Below, one piece after another: positions 17,391-25,324 of a stretch of DNA of 41,134 nucleotides. How positions within the stretch are numbered: position 1 is the stretch's first letter; every line of letters starts with the position of its first letter. The notes below the pieces were generated by a model. It saw nothing but the letters and a program-made list of their open reading frames with translations, did no database searches and was not told the origin of the DNA. The DNA is from CAZZBK01 sp964652155 (GTDB lineage Bacteria; Planctomycetota; Planctomycetia; Pirellulales; PNKZ01), in contig CAZZBK010000035.1 in the NCBI GenBank assembly GCA_964652155.1, forward strand, positions 1-41,134, read 5' to 3'. Made by a program: the position numbers and the translations under genes.

Positions 17391-18317
17391 GTGATTGAAA
17401 CCCGCGATTTGACCAAAGTCTACGGCCAGCTCTACGCCATCAAGGGGCTCAACTTGTCGCTTGCTCGGGGCGACGTGTTCGGGTTCATTGGTCCCAACGG
17501 AGCCGGCAAGACGACCACGATGCGCATCCTGGCCACGCTCCTCAACCCCACGAGCGGCGAAGCCTCGGTCTGTGGTTACTCGGTCTACAAGCAACCCAAG
17601 GAGATTCGCCGCGCCATCGGTTACATGCCCGACTTCTTCGGCGTGTACGATGACATGCAGGTGATCGAGTACCTGGAGTTCTTCGCCGCGGCGTATCGGA
17701 TCGATGGCCCCGCGCGGAGAAAAAAGTGTGACGAAGTGCTCGAACTGGTCGACCTCGGGTACAAGCGCGAGGCGCTCGTCACGAGCCTGTCGCGCGGCAT
17801 GACGCAGCGATTGGGGCTCGCCCGGGTGTTGTTGCACGATCCGCAAGTGTTGCTGCTCGATGAACCGGCCAGTGGGCTCGACCCCCGCGCGCGGATCGAA
17901 ATTCGCACGCTGCTCAAAGAGTTGCGAGGGCTGGGAAAGACGATCATGGTCAGCAGCCACATTCTGCCCGAGTTGGCCGATATCTGCAACAAGGTGGGGA
18001 TCATCGAGCGCGGCGAACTGCTCGTGAATAGCGACGTGGCCGATGTGATGCGGCAAGTCCGCCGCCACTTGGTGCTCAAGATCGGCGTGCTCGGCGATCG
18101 CGACGCGGCCGCCCGGCTGCTCGAAGCACGCGACGACGTGTCGAGCGTCACGCTCGTCGAAGGGCAATTGACCGTCACGCTCCGCTCGGGCGTCGAGGAT
18201 TACAGCGAACTGCCGAGCGCGTTGATCGGCGCGGGCTACAAGTTGACGCTGTTCAAGGAGGAGGAGCTCAACTTGGAGACGGCGTTCATGGAGTTGACCA
18301 AGGGCATCACGGCGTAG
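17391..18317 (+). CDS. ABC transporter ATP-binding protein
   Basis: 308 residues. Walker A is GPNGAGKTT, the signature LSRGMTQRLGLARVL, Walker B VLLLDEPASGLDP, and the switch histidine is in MVSSHILPEL. It resembles the CcmA/NatA-type exporter ATPases. The C-terminal 90 residues form an extra domain common in that group. The start is GTG 17391, supported by GAGGA about 7 bases upstream. It follows the large membrane protein by 34 bases. No polytopic permease is encoded nearby, so its membrane partner is either 15170-17356 or elsewhere. Confidence 0.95.
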   Translation: MIETRDLTKVYGQLYAIKGLNLSLARGDVFGFIGPNGAGKTTTMRILATLLNPTSGEASVCGYSVYKQPKEIRRAIGYMPDFFGVYDDMQVIEYLEFFAAAYRIDGPARRKKCDEVLELVDLGYKREALVTSLSRGMTQRLGLARVLLHDPQVLLLDEPASGLDPRARIEIRTLLKELRGLGKTIMVSSHILPELADICNKVGIIERGELLVNSDVADVMRQVRRHLVLKIGVLGDRDAAARLLEARDDVSSVTLVEGQLTVTLRSGVEDYSELPSALIGAGYKLTLFKEEELNLETAFMELTKGITA

Positions 18318-18322
18318 CAGAA

Positions 18323-18346
18323 CGTCGGCCGAGCCGACGGCTTGGG
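18323..18346 (+). repeat. Intergenic palindromic repeat, family C
   Basis: CGTCGGC / GCCGACG hairpin with CTTGGG tail, right after the ABC gene stop. Confidence 0.6.
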
Positions 18347-18361
18347 GGGAAGGATGGAAAC

Positions 18362-18715
18362 ATGACGTCGTTGAAATCGTCGACCTGGCAAAAATCATTC
18401 GCCGATTGGGCACCGTGGCTGCTCGTGCTTGCGGGTTTGGTTGTGGTCGTGGGTCTGGGGGCGTTCATGTCGCGAGTCCGCACCCAACCGACGATTCAAG
18501 GCGAGTTCAGCGAGCAAGAGTTTGCGGCGATCGTGTCGCTGCTCAGGCAATCGCGCGGCGCGCACATCCGCTGCGACGAATTGCAACGCCACGGCGACGA
18601 CGAGGCCTGGGCACTCATCGCCACGGCGGTCGGGCCCGAGGCGCGTTACGAGCGGATCAAGCTCGCACGGCGCGACGGGCGTTGGTTGGCGATCGAGGTC
18701 AAATCGTTACAATAG
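18362..18715 (+). CDS. Small single-helix membrane protein, function unknown
   Basis: 117 residues. One membrane helix (WLLVLAGLVVVVGLGAFM) near residues 19-36 is followed by a soluble domain, FSEQEFAAIVSLLRQSRGAHIRCDELQRHGDDEAWALIATAVG...RDGRWLAIEVKSL. No family recognised. GGAAGGATGGAAAC before the ATG offers a plausible ribosome site. It lies 44 bases after the ABC ATPase and 43 bases before aat, in the same direction, so it is likely cotranscribed. Confidence 0.75.
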   Translation: MTSLKSSTWQKSFADWAPWLLVLAGLVVVVGLGAFMSRVRTQPTIQGEFSEQEFAAIVSLLRQSRGAHIRCDELQRHGDDEAWALIATAVGPEARYERIKLARRDGRWLAIEVKSLQ

Positions 18716-18758
18716 CGAGCGTGTGTCGCGCTTGTCTGATCCTTGCGTCGAATGGTGT

Positions 18759-19412
18759 ATGGCCACGATGAGTCCCGCCAAGTATTTTCCCCCCGTCGAT
18801 GAGGCGGACGAGCAAGGGGTGTTGGGCTTCGGCGGTCAACTGACCTGCGACTGGCTCACGGACGCCTACACGCATGGCATCTTCCCCTGGCCCATGTGGG
18901 GGCATTTGGTCTGGTGTTCGCCCGACCCGCGGGGCGTGATCGAGTTGGATGCCTTGCACGTCTCGCGAAGTTTGCGGCGAACGTTGCGCAAGAGCGGCTA
19001 TCGGCTGACGCGCGACACGGCCTTTCGCGAGGTGATGGTCGGCTGCGCCACGTCGCTCGATCGGACCGACAATACCTGGATCATTCCACCGCTGGTCGAT
19101 GCTTATGTGACGCTGCATCGTCGGGGAGTGGCGCATAGCGTGGAAGTATGGCGCGACGAGCGGCTCGTGGGGGGCGTGTATGGCGTGTCGTTCGGCGCGA
19201 TGTTCGCCGCCGAGTCGATGTTCTACCGCGAGCGCGACGCCTCGAAGGTCGCGCTCGTGCATCTGGTCGAGCATCTGCGCCAGCGCGGCTATCGGCTGCT
19301 CGACATTCAGGTGCTCAACGAGCACACCGAGACGTTGGGCGGGACGGAAATCGCGCGCGACGAATTCCTCGTCCGACTCGCCGAGGCGCTGCAGCTCGAC
19401 GTCACGTTCTGA
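18759..19412 (+). CDS. aat: Leucyl/phenylalanyl-tRNA-protein transferase
   Basis: 217 residues, the usual size for Aat. Motifs are LGFGGQLTCDWLTDAYTHGIFPWP, VWCSPDPRGVIEL, the region HSVEVWRDERLVGGVYGVSFGAMFAAESMF, and the GNAT-like end GYRLLDIQVLNEHTETLGG. The enzyme adds Leu or Phe to N-terminal Arg/Lys of proteins, marking them for ClpS/ClpAP by the N-end rule. ATG 18759 is chosen; ATG 18768 would lose three residues. ClpS and ClpA are not in the window. Confidence 0.93.
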   Translation: MATMSPAKYFPPVDEADEQGVLGFGGQLTCDWLTDAYTHGIFPWPMWGHLVWCSPDPRGVIELDALHVSRSLRRTLRKSGYRLTRDTAFREVMVGCATSLDRTDNTWIIPPLVDAYVTLHRRGVAHSVEVWRDERLVGGVYGVSFGAMFAAESMFYRERDASKVALVHLVEHLRQRGYRLLDIQVLNEHTETLGGTEIARDEFLVRLAEALQLDVTF

Positions 19413-19419
19413 GCATCCC

Positions 19420-20037
19420 ATGAAAACATTTATGAGCAATCTTCAGGACGACCATCCGCCGCGCGTTGTGATTCTGGCGGGCCCCAATGGCGCTGGGAAA
19501 AGCACATCCGCGAATCGCTTGTTACGGGGAACACTCGGCGTGGACGAGTTCGTGAATGCCGATGTGATTGCACAGGGGCTCTCGGGGTTTAGTCCCGAGC
19601 GTGTGGCGATGGCCGCCGGGAGGGTTATGTGGAAAAGACTCCACGAGTTGGCCGCCTCTCGAACGAGTTTTGCCTTCGAGACGACGCTGGCGAGCCGCAC
19701 GTTCCTGCCGTGGCTTAAGGAGCTAAAGCGGCAAGGTTTCCATGCCCATCTGGTATTTCTCTGGTTATCATCGGCGGATAGCGCTGTCGAGCGTGTTGCC
19801 GATCGGGTGAGGCAGGGAGGGCATGATGTCCCCGAGGAGGTGGTACGAAGGCGTTATAAACGAGGATTGTCGAATTTTCTTTGCCTGTATCGGCCAGTAG
19901 TAAATTCGTGGCAACTAGTCGATAATAGTAGAAAGAAAGTGCAACTCATTGCCGCAGGCCAAGCTGGGCGAGTCGATGAGGTTCGATACCCAGAGATCTG
20001 GGAGCGGATTTGCAAAGATATCGGAGTCACGTCATGA
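19420..20037 (+). CDS. Zeta-toxin-like P-loop kinase
   Basis: 205 residues. Walker A is GPNGAGKST (residues 21-29), followed by FVNADVIAQGLSGFSPE, SFAFETTLASRTFLPWLKELKRQGF and RVRQGGHDVPEEVVRRRYKRGLSNF, the motif order of zeta-toxin-like kinases related to UDP-N-acetylglucosamine kinases. The start is ATG 19420, eight bases after aat. The last bases overlap the ATG of a 73-residue gene (ATGA at 20034-20037). The second half uses AT-richer codons (AAT, AGT, AGA, AAA, TTA) than its neighbours, a hint of transfer. Whether it acts as a toxin cannot be read; some relatives are not toxins. Confidence 0.85.
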   Translation: MKTFMSNLQDDHPPRVVILAGPNGAGKSTSANRLLRGTLGVDEFVNADVIAQGLSGFSPERVAMAAGRVMWKRLHELAASRTSFAFETTLASRTFLPWLKELKRQGFHAHLVFLWLSSADSAVERVADRVRQGGHDVPEEVVRRRYKRGLSNFLCLYRPVVNSWQLVDNSRKKVQLIAAGQAGRVDEVRYPEIWERICKDIGVTS

Positions 20038-20255
20038 CCATCGAGCCACGTCCGAGTGATGTGCAGCGTTTGATTGCTGAGTCCGATGCCGTTGTCGCGG
20101 CCATTCAAGCATCTGTGACGGAAGCGCTGCTTGCACACAAGCGAGAAGGGCTACCGATCGTCGATTGGCAAAACGGTCGCGTGGTCTTGGTGCCGCCAGA
20201 CGAGATTGAAATTGACGACCTGGACGATCTCCCATCATCTCCCCAGGTGCCATAA
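20034..20255 (+). CDS. Small acidic partner of the zeta-like kinase, putative antitoxin
   Basis: 73 residues: a helical N-terminus (DVQRLIAESDAVVAAIQASVTEALLAHKREGLP) and an acidic tail (VVLVPPDEIEIDDLDDLPSS). Its start overlaps the kinase stop by four bases, so the two are coupled. Size, acidity and position suggest an antitoxin or regulator, but no named antitoxin family is evident. The order toxin then partner is the reverse of classic epsilon-zeta operons. A single helical bundle wrapping the kinase, as epsilon does, is possible. Confidence 0.65.
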   Translation: MTIEPRPSDVQRLIAESDAVVAAIQASVTEALLAHKREGLPIVDWQNGRVVLVPPDEIEIDDLDDLPSSPQVP

Positions 20256-20266
20256 TCGCCCTTCGG

Positions 20267-21361
20267 TCACCGGGCGTTGAGTCCATCGAGGGAGACAACG
20301 GCGGGTGCCGACAGGCTCGCGCTCAGATTCGAGCGACGCAACTGGCCGCAGGCCGCGTCGATCTTGTCTCCCTTGCGGACACGCACTTGCACGTTGATGC
20401 CCCCATTGCGCAAGATACTCACAAAGCGTTCGGTGTCGTGCTCGTTGGGGGTGCGATAGGGCAAACCGCTCACCGGGTTGAACGGAATCACGTTCAGCAG
20501 CGCGGTGCGTCCGCGCAGCAGGCGGACCAGTTCCTGGGCGTGCGTCGGTCGGTCGTTGAGCCCGGCAAGCAGCACGTACTCGAACGTCAAGCGTCGCCCG
20601 TTGCGCTCAAAATACCGATCGGCGGCATCCATGATCGGTCGCAAGCCGATGTTTTGGTTCACGGGCACGAGTTGATTGCGGAGTTCGTCGTTGGGCGCGT
20701 GCAGCGAGACGGCCAAGTGATACGGCGAGCCTTCCTCGACCAGTCGGTCGATCGCCCCCGGCAAGCCGACCGTGCTGATCGTAATCCGACGCGGACTAAT
20801 GCCCAGCCCGGACGACGGTGACTCGGCGGGGGCCGAGGCGACGCGCAAGGCGGGAATGAGCGCCTTCACGTTGGCCAGCGGTTCCCCCATGCCCATCACA
20901 ACCATGTTGCTCAGCCGTTCCTCAAGGGGCAAACGCCGCTGCAAGAGCAGCATCTGCTCGATGATCTCGCCGCTGGTCAGGTTGCGGGCGACGCCGTCGA
21001 GCCCGCTGGCACAGAAGACGCAGCCCATCGCGCAGCCGACTTGGGTGCTGATGCAGATCGTGCGGCGCTCTCCCTCGCGGATCAGCACGCACTCGATGCG
21101 GTGCGCGTCGGGCCACTGCAACAGCATTTTCTCGGTGCCGTCCGAGGCCTCTTTGAGCGCGACGACCTGGGCCGTACAGAGCGTGAACGCATCGGCGAGT
21201 TGCTGCCGCAGGGCCTTGGGCAGATCGGACATGTCGTCGAACGTGACGGCCCGCTTCTCGTAGATCCAGCGGAGGATTTGCGCGCCGCGATACTTGGGCA
21301 CGCCGCGCTCGGCGAGCCAGGCGTGCAGTTCGTCGGCCGAGATATCGAGTAAATGCCGCAT
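20267..21361 (-). CDS. rlmN: Dual-specificity 23S rRNA/tRNA adenosine-C2 methyltransferase
   Basis: 364 residues from ATG 21361; the frame extends to a TTG at 21391, but the family normally starts near the LLDIS segment. The radical SAM motif is C110-x3-C114-x2-C117 (GCAMGCVFC), preceded by TICISTQVG and followed by MGMGEPLANV and SPRRITISTVG. The catalytic late cysteine is in DAACGQL. RlmN methylates A2503 of 23S rRNA and A37 of some tRNAs. It converges with the zeta-like pair, ends 11 bases apart. Confidence 0.96.
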   Translation of the reverse strand: MRHLLDISADELHAWLAERGVPKYRGAQILRWIYEKRAVTFDDMSDLPKALRQQLADAFTLCTAQVVALKEASDGTEKMLLQWPDAHRIECVLIREGERRTICISTQVGCAMGCVFCASGLDGVARNLTSGEIIEQMLLLQRRLPLEERLSNMVVMGMGEPLANVKALIPALRVASAPAESPSSGLGISPRRITISTVGLPGAIDRLVEEGSPYHLAVSLHAPNDELRNQLVPVNQNIGLRPIMDAADRYFERNGRRLTFEYVLLAGLNDRPTHAQELVRLLRGRTALLNVIPFNPVSGLPYRTPNEHDTERFVSILRNGGINVQVRVRKGDKIDAACGQLRRSNLSASLSAPAVVSLDGLNAR

Positions 21362-21436
21362 AAATCGAGTGCGCAGAGCTGGCAGGATCAACCGTCATTG
21401 TCGCCCGAAACGGCGGCAATTCCTAGGGGGCAGTGT

Positions 21437-21458
21437 GCGGCGTTGACGAATGGGCCGA
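21437..21458 (+). repeat. 22-base direct repeat, left copy
   Basis: Identical to 21626-21647; both contain GCGTTGACGAATGGGCCGA. The two copies bracket the inverted family A repeats. Confidence 0.85.
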
Positions 21459-21468
21459 CGTGCATAAA

Positions 21469-21520
21469 CCCCTCTCCCTTTGGGAGAGGATGGTGAGCGT
21501 AGCGAACCAGGAGAGGGGAG
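21469..21520 (+). repeat. Intergenic repeat family A, left unit
   Basis: CCCCTCTCCCTTTGGGAGAG, as at 11670, running to a GAGAGGGGAG end. Confidence 0.75.
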
Positions 21521-21573
21521 ACCGCCGCGAAACCTCGTTCTGGCCAACGTGGTGAACGTGAGACATGGCCACG

Positions 21574-21620
21574 TCCCCTCAACCGGCCTTCGGCCACCTT
21601 CTCCCAGTGGGAGAAGGGAA
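21574..21620 (-). repeat. Intergenic repeat family A, right unit (inverted)
   Basis: Inverted partner of 21469-21520; contains an internal GGCCTTCGGCC and CTCCCAGTGGGAGAAGGGA. Confidence 0.75.
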
Positions 21621-21625
21621 TTGGC

Positions 21626-21647
21626 GCGGCGTTGACGAATGGGCCGA
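21626..21647 (+). repeat. 22-base direct repeat, right copy
   Basis: Second copy of 21437-21458, without mismatch. Confidence 0.85.
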
Positions 21648-21713
21648 TCGCGGGAACAATCAACAGGCAGCTTCACGAACGGTCGGCTATCCATCTTGTC
21701 GGGAGACTTCAGC

Positions 21714-22382
21714 ATGTCGAGCAACCCGTATGCCTCGAACGCGGTACCGCCTCCGCCCAAGTCGTCGTCCAAGCTGTGGATGGGACTCGGCTGCGGCTGC
21801 ATGGTCATGCTGGGGATTTGTTGCGGTGGCGTGATGCTGTTTGGCATTGGCAGCGCTCGTTGGGCACAGAATGCCGCGATCTCTGACCCTCAGCAGATCG
21901 ATCAACTTGCCAAGCAGATCGCCGAGGTGCCGCTGATCGACGAGCTGGCAGTGAAGCCCAAGTTCGGCATGGACATGAAGATTCCGTTTCTGGATCGCCG
22001 GCTGATGCGGTTTGCCGTGTATACCGACGAGGCCGAGCACTCGATGGTCCTGATCGGCGATTTTGACGCCGAACTGATGGGGGGCGACACGCAAAAGGCC
22101 CTGCGCGAGATGCAGACCGGCATGCAAGGTGGCGGTCACGGTCAGCAGGACGTGCAGGTGATGGAAACGGCGCAAAAGCAGTTGACCGTTCGCGGCAAGC
22201 CAGCCCAGTTCACGTTTGCCAAGGTGAAGATGACACCTGACGGTAAGACCGAAGGGGTCGAGATGTGGCAAGTGACCGGCGTGTTCGAGGGGAAGGCAGG
22301 GCCCGCGTTGCTGCTGATCATGGCCCCCTACGAAGATTGGACTCAGGCCGAACTCGAAGCGGAAGTTCAGCAAATCAAGTGA
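21714..22382 (+). CDS. Membrane-anchored protein, function unknown
   Basis: 222 residues from ATG 21714, with GGGAG 8 bases upstream. The start MSSNPYAS is common in planctomycete membrane proteins. A Gly/Cys-rich helix (LWMGLGCGCMVMLGICCGGVMLFGIG) anchors it. The remaining 170 residues form a soluble domain with alternating beta strands (MRFAVYTDEAEHSMVLIGDFDAEL; QLTVRGKPAQFTFAKVKMTPDG; VTGVFEGKAGPALLLIMAPYEDW). No known family recognised. Confidence 0.78.
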   Translation: MSSNPYASNAVPPPPKSSSKLWMGLGCGCMVMLGICCGGVMLFGIGSARWAQNAAISDPQQIDQLAKQIAEVPLIDELAVKPKFGMDMKIPFLDRRLMRFAVYTDEAEHSMVLIGDFDAELMGGDTQKALREMQTGMQGGGHGQQDVQVMETAQKQLTVRGKPAQFTFAKVKMTPDGKTEGVEMWQVTGVFEGKAGPALLLIMAPYEDWTQAELEAEVQQIK

Positions 22383-22457
22383 TCGTTTGTTGGCTTATTA
22401 TCACATGATGGAGCGGAAATCATAGCGACGAGACGCATTCGACAAGTCGTCTGGGGC

Positions 22458-23435
22458 ATGGTGAGCTGTCTGTTGTTCGTCGGTTCGCTCTCGGCGGGAG
22501 TAGGCGAAGGTGAGGATCGCGAAGCGTTAGCGACGTTACAGCGACTGGCCGACGAACTGAGCAAGCGCACGCTCGGGGGCGTTCAGTTCTGGACCGATGA
22601 GTTGGTGTTTCGTGAATGGCGCATCCAGCAAAATGTGCTCAGTGGCCACTACCGTCTTCTCGATGGCGACAACCGTCGCCATGTTTCGGGAACATTCCAG
22701 CAATGTCGCGAACGGCTTGAGCAGATCAAGCAGGAACAGTCGCTCGAACTGATTCGAGGCCGGGTGCTCGTTGTGTTGCATGGACTTGCAGGTCACCGAG
22801 GCAACGTGTCGGGGTTATGTGAGTTTGTAGCCAAGGATACCGATCTGACACCGATCAGCGTGGGGTACGCCAGCACGCGCGGTACGCTTGATTCGCATGC
22901 CGCCGCGCTAGCCAAGGTCATCGAGCATTTGGGTCCCGACGTGACAGAAATCAATTTTATTGGCTACAGCATGGGGAACGTGGTGATTCGTCGTTACCTG
23001 CATGACCATCCCGACCAGCGTATCAAGCGATTCGCCATGATCGCGCCCCCCAATCATGGAGTCGAACGGGCTACGAAGTGGAATGACAATACGGTCTTCC
23101 TGTCTGTGGTTGGTGGTGCGGCTCACCAGTTGGGGGCTGGCTGGAAGAGCACCGCGGGGAAGCTGGCTAAGCCTCAATGCGAGTTCGGCATCATCGCCGG
23201 TGGGAGAGAAAACGACGAGGGCTTCTCGGCGGACGTTCCCGGGGACGATGATTGGTTAATCAGCGTAGACACGACGCGGTTGGCCGGCGCGGCTGACTTC
23301 ACGATCGTGCCGATGATCCATCAAATGCTGCCATTTGATACTCGAGTGCGAGAGCGCTGTCGGCGCTTCATCGAGCACGGTTACTTTGTCGATCAGGATA
23401 GCCGTCAACCGATCGACCAAGATGGCAAGCCGTAA
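22458..23435 (+). CDS. Exported alpha/beta hydrolase, lipase-like
   Basis: 325 residues from ATG 22458. The alpha/beta hydrolase signs are VLVVLHGLAGHRG (oxyanion region) and the nucleophile elbow GYSMG with S171 (INFIGYSMGNVVIRRYLHDH); a histidine in IVPMIHQMLPF is a candidate for the triad. It resembles triacylglycerol-lipase or acetyltransferase-like family members. The N-terminus (VSCLLFVGSLSAG) looks like the core of a signal peptide lacking its basic end. The same frame continues upstream with ATRRIRQVVWG but no ATG, GTG or TTG, so a rare start at ATC 22419 or ATA 22422 is possible. Confidence 0.85.
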   Translation: MVSCLLFVGSLSAGVGEGEDREALATLQRLADELSKRTLGGVQFWTDELVFREWRIQQNVLSGHYRLLDGDNRRHVSGTFQQCRERLEQIKQEQSLELIRGRVLVVLHGLAGHRGNVSGLCEFVAKDTDLTPISVGYASTRGTLDSHAAALAKVIEHLGPDVTEINFIGYSMGNVVIRRYLHDHPDQRIKRFAMIAPPNHGVERATKWNDNTVFLSVVGGAAHQLGAGWKSTAGKLAKPQCEFGIIAGGRENDEGFSADVPGDDDWLISVDTTRLAGAADFTIVPMIHQMLPFDTRVRERCRRFIEHGYFVDQDSRQPIDQDGKP

Positions 23436-23476
23436 CATGACAGATCTGGCCCCAGTTTGTGAGAGTCGTACTGAGC

Positions 23477-24058
23477 ATGCGATCGATCGGTGTGTTTTGT
23501 GGTTCAAGCGTCGGGAATCGGCCGGCGTTTCGCGCCGCGGCCGAGGAATTGGGACGGCTGCTGGCCCAATCGCGGCGGCGGCTCGTCTATGGCGGCGGCA
23601 ACATCGGGCTGATGGGGGTTATCGCCGACGAAGTGCTCCGCTGCGGCGGCGAGGTCGTGGGCGTGATTCCGCGCATGTTGCAGGACAAGGAACTCGGTCA
23701 CCCGGGCCTCACGCAGTTGCATGTGGTTGAGTCGATGCACGAGCGCAAGGCGCTGATGGCCCAGGAGAGCGACGCGTTCATCGCGCTGCCCGGCGGCTTT
23801 GGCACGCTTGAAGAGATTGCCGAAGTCATCACCTGGACCCAGTTGGGCGTGCATGCCAAGCCGTGCGGGTTTCTCAACGTCGAGGGATTTTACGATCCGT
23901 TGCTCGCGCTCTTTGATACGATGGTCGATGGCGGGCTGCTCAGCGCGTCGAACCGGTCGATCGTGCTGCTGCACGCTGAGCCCGCCGGGCTGCTGGAGTT
24001 GCTCGCGAATTGGCACGCCGAGGTCCGACCGAAATGGCTGGGGCTGTCGCAGACTTGA
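23477..24058 (+). CDS. LOG-family (TIGR00730) Rossmann protein, nucleotide 5'-monophosphate phosphoribohydrolase
   Basis: 193 residues: SIGVFCGSS start, RLVYGGGNIGLMG, MHERKALM (R90, K91) and the hallmark PGGFGTLEE (105-113). The family (lysine-decarboxylase-like fold; LOG in plants) releases the base from cytokinin or nucleoside monophosphates. ATG 23477 fits the conserved start; a GTG at 23459 would add six residues. Confidence 0.92.
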   Translation: MRSIGVFCGSSVGNRPAFRAAAEELGRLLAQSRRRLVYGGGNIGLMGVIADEVLRCGGEVVGVIPRMLQDKELGHPGLTQLHVVESMHERKALMAQESDAFIALPGGFGTLEEIAEVITWTQLGVHAKPCGFLNVEGFYDPLLALFDTMVDGGLLSASNRSIVLLHAEPAGLLELLANWHAEVRPKWLGLSQT

Positions 24059-24064
24059 GACGCC

Positions 24065-24090
24065 CGTCCGGTCCGAGACGGACCGGCTCG
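24065..24090 (+). repeat. Intergenic palindromic repeat, family B
   Basis: CCGGTCCG / CGGACCGG hairpin with a 3-base loop, seven bases after the LOG gene stop. Further copies lie at 25325-25351, 25391-25418 and 38267-38294. Confidence 0.75.
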
Positions 24091-24137
24091 GGAGGTTGAA
24101 CCGGAGAGATGCTCACGATGTTGAATTGCGAGATGCC

Positions 24138-24467
24138 ATGAGCCCGATGAGCCGACGAGAAAAGATCGAGGCCATGCTGGCCGACGATCCGCGAGATTCG
24201 TTCTTGCGTTACAGCTTGGCGATGGAACTTGAGAAGGACGGGGCGCATGAGCCGAGCCTGCAACAATTGCGGGGGCTCATGCAGGACGAGCCACCGTATG
24301 TGGCGGCGTTTTTTCGCGCGGGGCAGTTGCTCGCGCGGCTGCAACGCCTCAGCGAGGCGCGAGACGCCCTGCGCCGCGGCATCGAGCACGCCCGGCAGCA
24401 AGGGGACGCTCACGCGGCCGGCGAAATGAGCGAGTTCCTGGCCAGCCTCGGCCCTTTGGGTGAATGA
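24138..24467 (+). CDS. Small TPR protein
   Basis: 109 residues: MSRREKIEAMLADDPRDSFLRYSLAMELEKDG and PYVAAFFRAGQLLARLQRLSEARDALRRGIEHARQQGD, two to three tetratricopeptide helices pairs. It has no signal peptide, so it is probably a cytoplasmic adaptor. ATG 24138 and ATG 24147 are both possible. The two upstream ATGs (24109, 24118), though near GGAGAG, are out of frame. Confidence 0.75.
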   Translation: MSPMSRREKIEAMLADDPRDSFLRYSLAMELEKDGAHEPSLQQLRGLMQDEPPYVAAFFRAGQLLARLQRLSEARDALRRGIEHARQQGDAHAAGEMSEFLASLGPLGE

Positions 24468-24574
24468 AAGTTCAGAAAAATGATTTGAGACCAGGTCGCT
24501 CGGTTCGCTATTCTAGAGAGCATTCGCGACTCCCTCGTTTCGATCTTTCTCCTGTTTTTATCGAGTGCCGTGTC

Positions 24575-25318
24575 ATGGTGTCATTGCTGCGTCGCTGCTG
24601 TTTTTTGGTCGTGTTGCTGTCAGGACTCGCCGCTCAGGCCGACACGGTCGCCGTCACCGAATTTTTCAATCAACCCATCGGCGAGTTGGGCGGACGCCAA
24701 TGGGTCGAACTGTTCAACTACGGCAACGAGCCTGTCAGCCTGCGCGGCTGGCGGATGTTGATGGGAGGGAACAGTATCATCGATCTGGAACCGCTCAGCA
24801 TTCAGCCGGGCGATTACATGATCGTCGTGTGCACCTTTAACGGCTTGCCCCGCTCGCAACTCAAGCAGGTGTTCGAGACCGAGTGGCTGGGCGGGCGATC
24901 GGAGCCGCGGGTGATGGTTGTGCCGCAGGGGCGACCACACTTGGGGACCACCGGGGGCGAGATCACTTTGCAAAATCGCCGCCGCCAGACCGTCTGGCAG
25001 TTGTTCTATCGCAACGACGGTCAGCCGGGTCGATCGACGTTTTTTGCCGATTCGCGCTTTCGGCTCGTGACCCGATTTGGCAAGGCGGGCCAACCCGGCG
25101 TGAACCGCAAAGGGAACGACGCCGACGTGACAGGGGGCGATTTTCTGGGGTACGAAGGGAACCAGTACACGAAGGACGAATTTGCGTTTGAGTCGGATGT
25201 CAGCGGTTTGCAGACCGGGTTCGACGACCTGTACGGCCCGCAGGCACCCAATGGACAAGCCCAGCCGGGGCACGGCAGCCCGCTGTTGGGGCCCTATAAG
25301 CACCTCGGCGCCAAGTAA
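24575..25318 (+). CDS. Exported lamin-tail-domain protein
   Basis: 247 residues from ATG 24575. Signal peptide LLRRCCFLVVLLSGLAAQA. The body is a lamin-tail (LTD) fold: VAVTEFFNQPIGELGGRQWVELFNYGNEPVSLRGWRMLMGGN, then PGDYMIVV and a beta-rich remainder. In bacteria such domains are found on secreted or surface proteins and often accompany nucleases or adhesins; nothing here shows a catalytic site. The longer upstream frame from 24464 has no signal and is unlikely. Confidence 0.85.
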   Translation: MVSLLRRCCFLVVLLSGLAAQADTVAVTEFFNQPIGELGGRQWVELFNYGNEPVSLRGWRMLMGGNSIIDLEPLSIQPGDYMIVVCTFNGLPRSQLKQVFETEWLGGRSEPRVMVVPQGRPHLGTTGGEITLQNRRRQTVWQLFYRNDGQPGRSTFFADSRFRLVTRFGKAGQPGVNRKGNDADVTGGDFLGYEGNQYTKDEFAFESDVSGLQTGFDDLYGPQAPNGQAQPGHGSPLLGPYKHLGAK

Positions 25319-25324
25319 CGTTCC

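Larger units (their letters stand above)
21362..21713. other. 352-base gene-free stretch holding a repeat cassette
   Basis: It lies between divergent genes. It contains a pair of inverted family A repeats (21469-21520 and 21574-21620) flanked by a perfect 22-base direct repeat. No protein with family signal is encoded; the short open frames crossing it simply translate the repeats. Promoters for both flanking genes must lie here or at its edges, but I see no clear hexamers. Confidence 0.65.
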
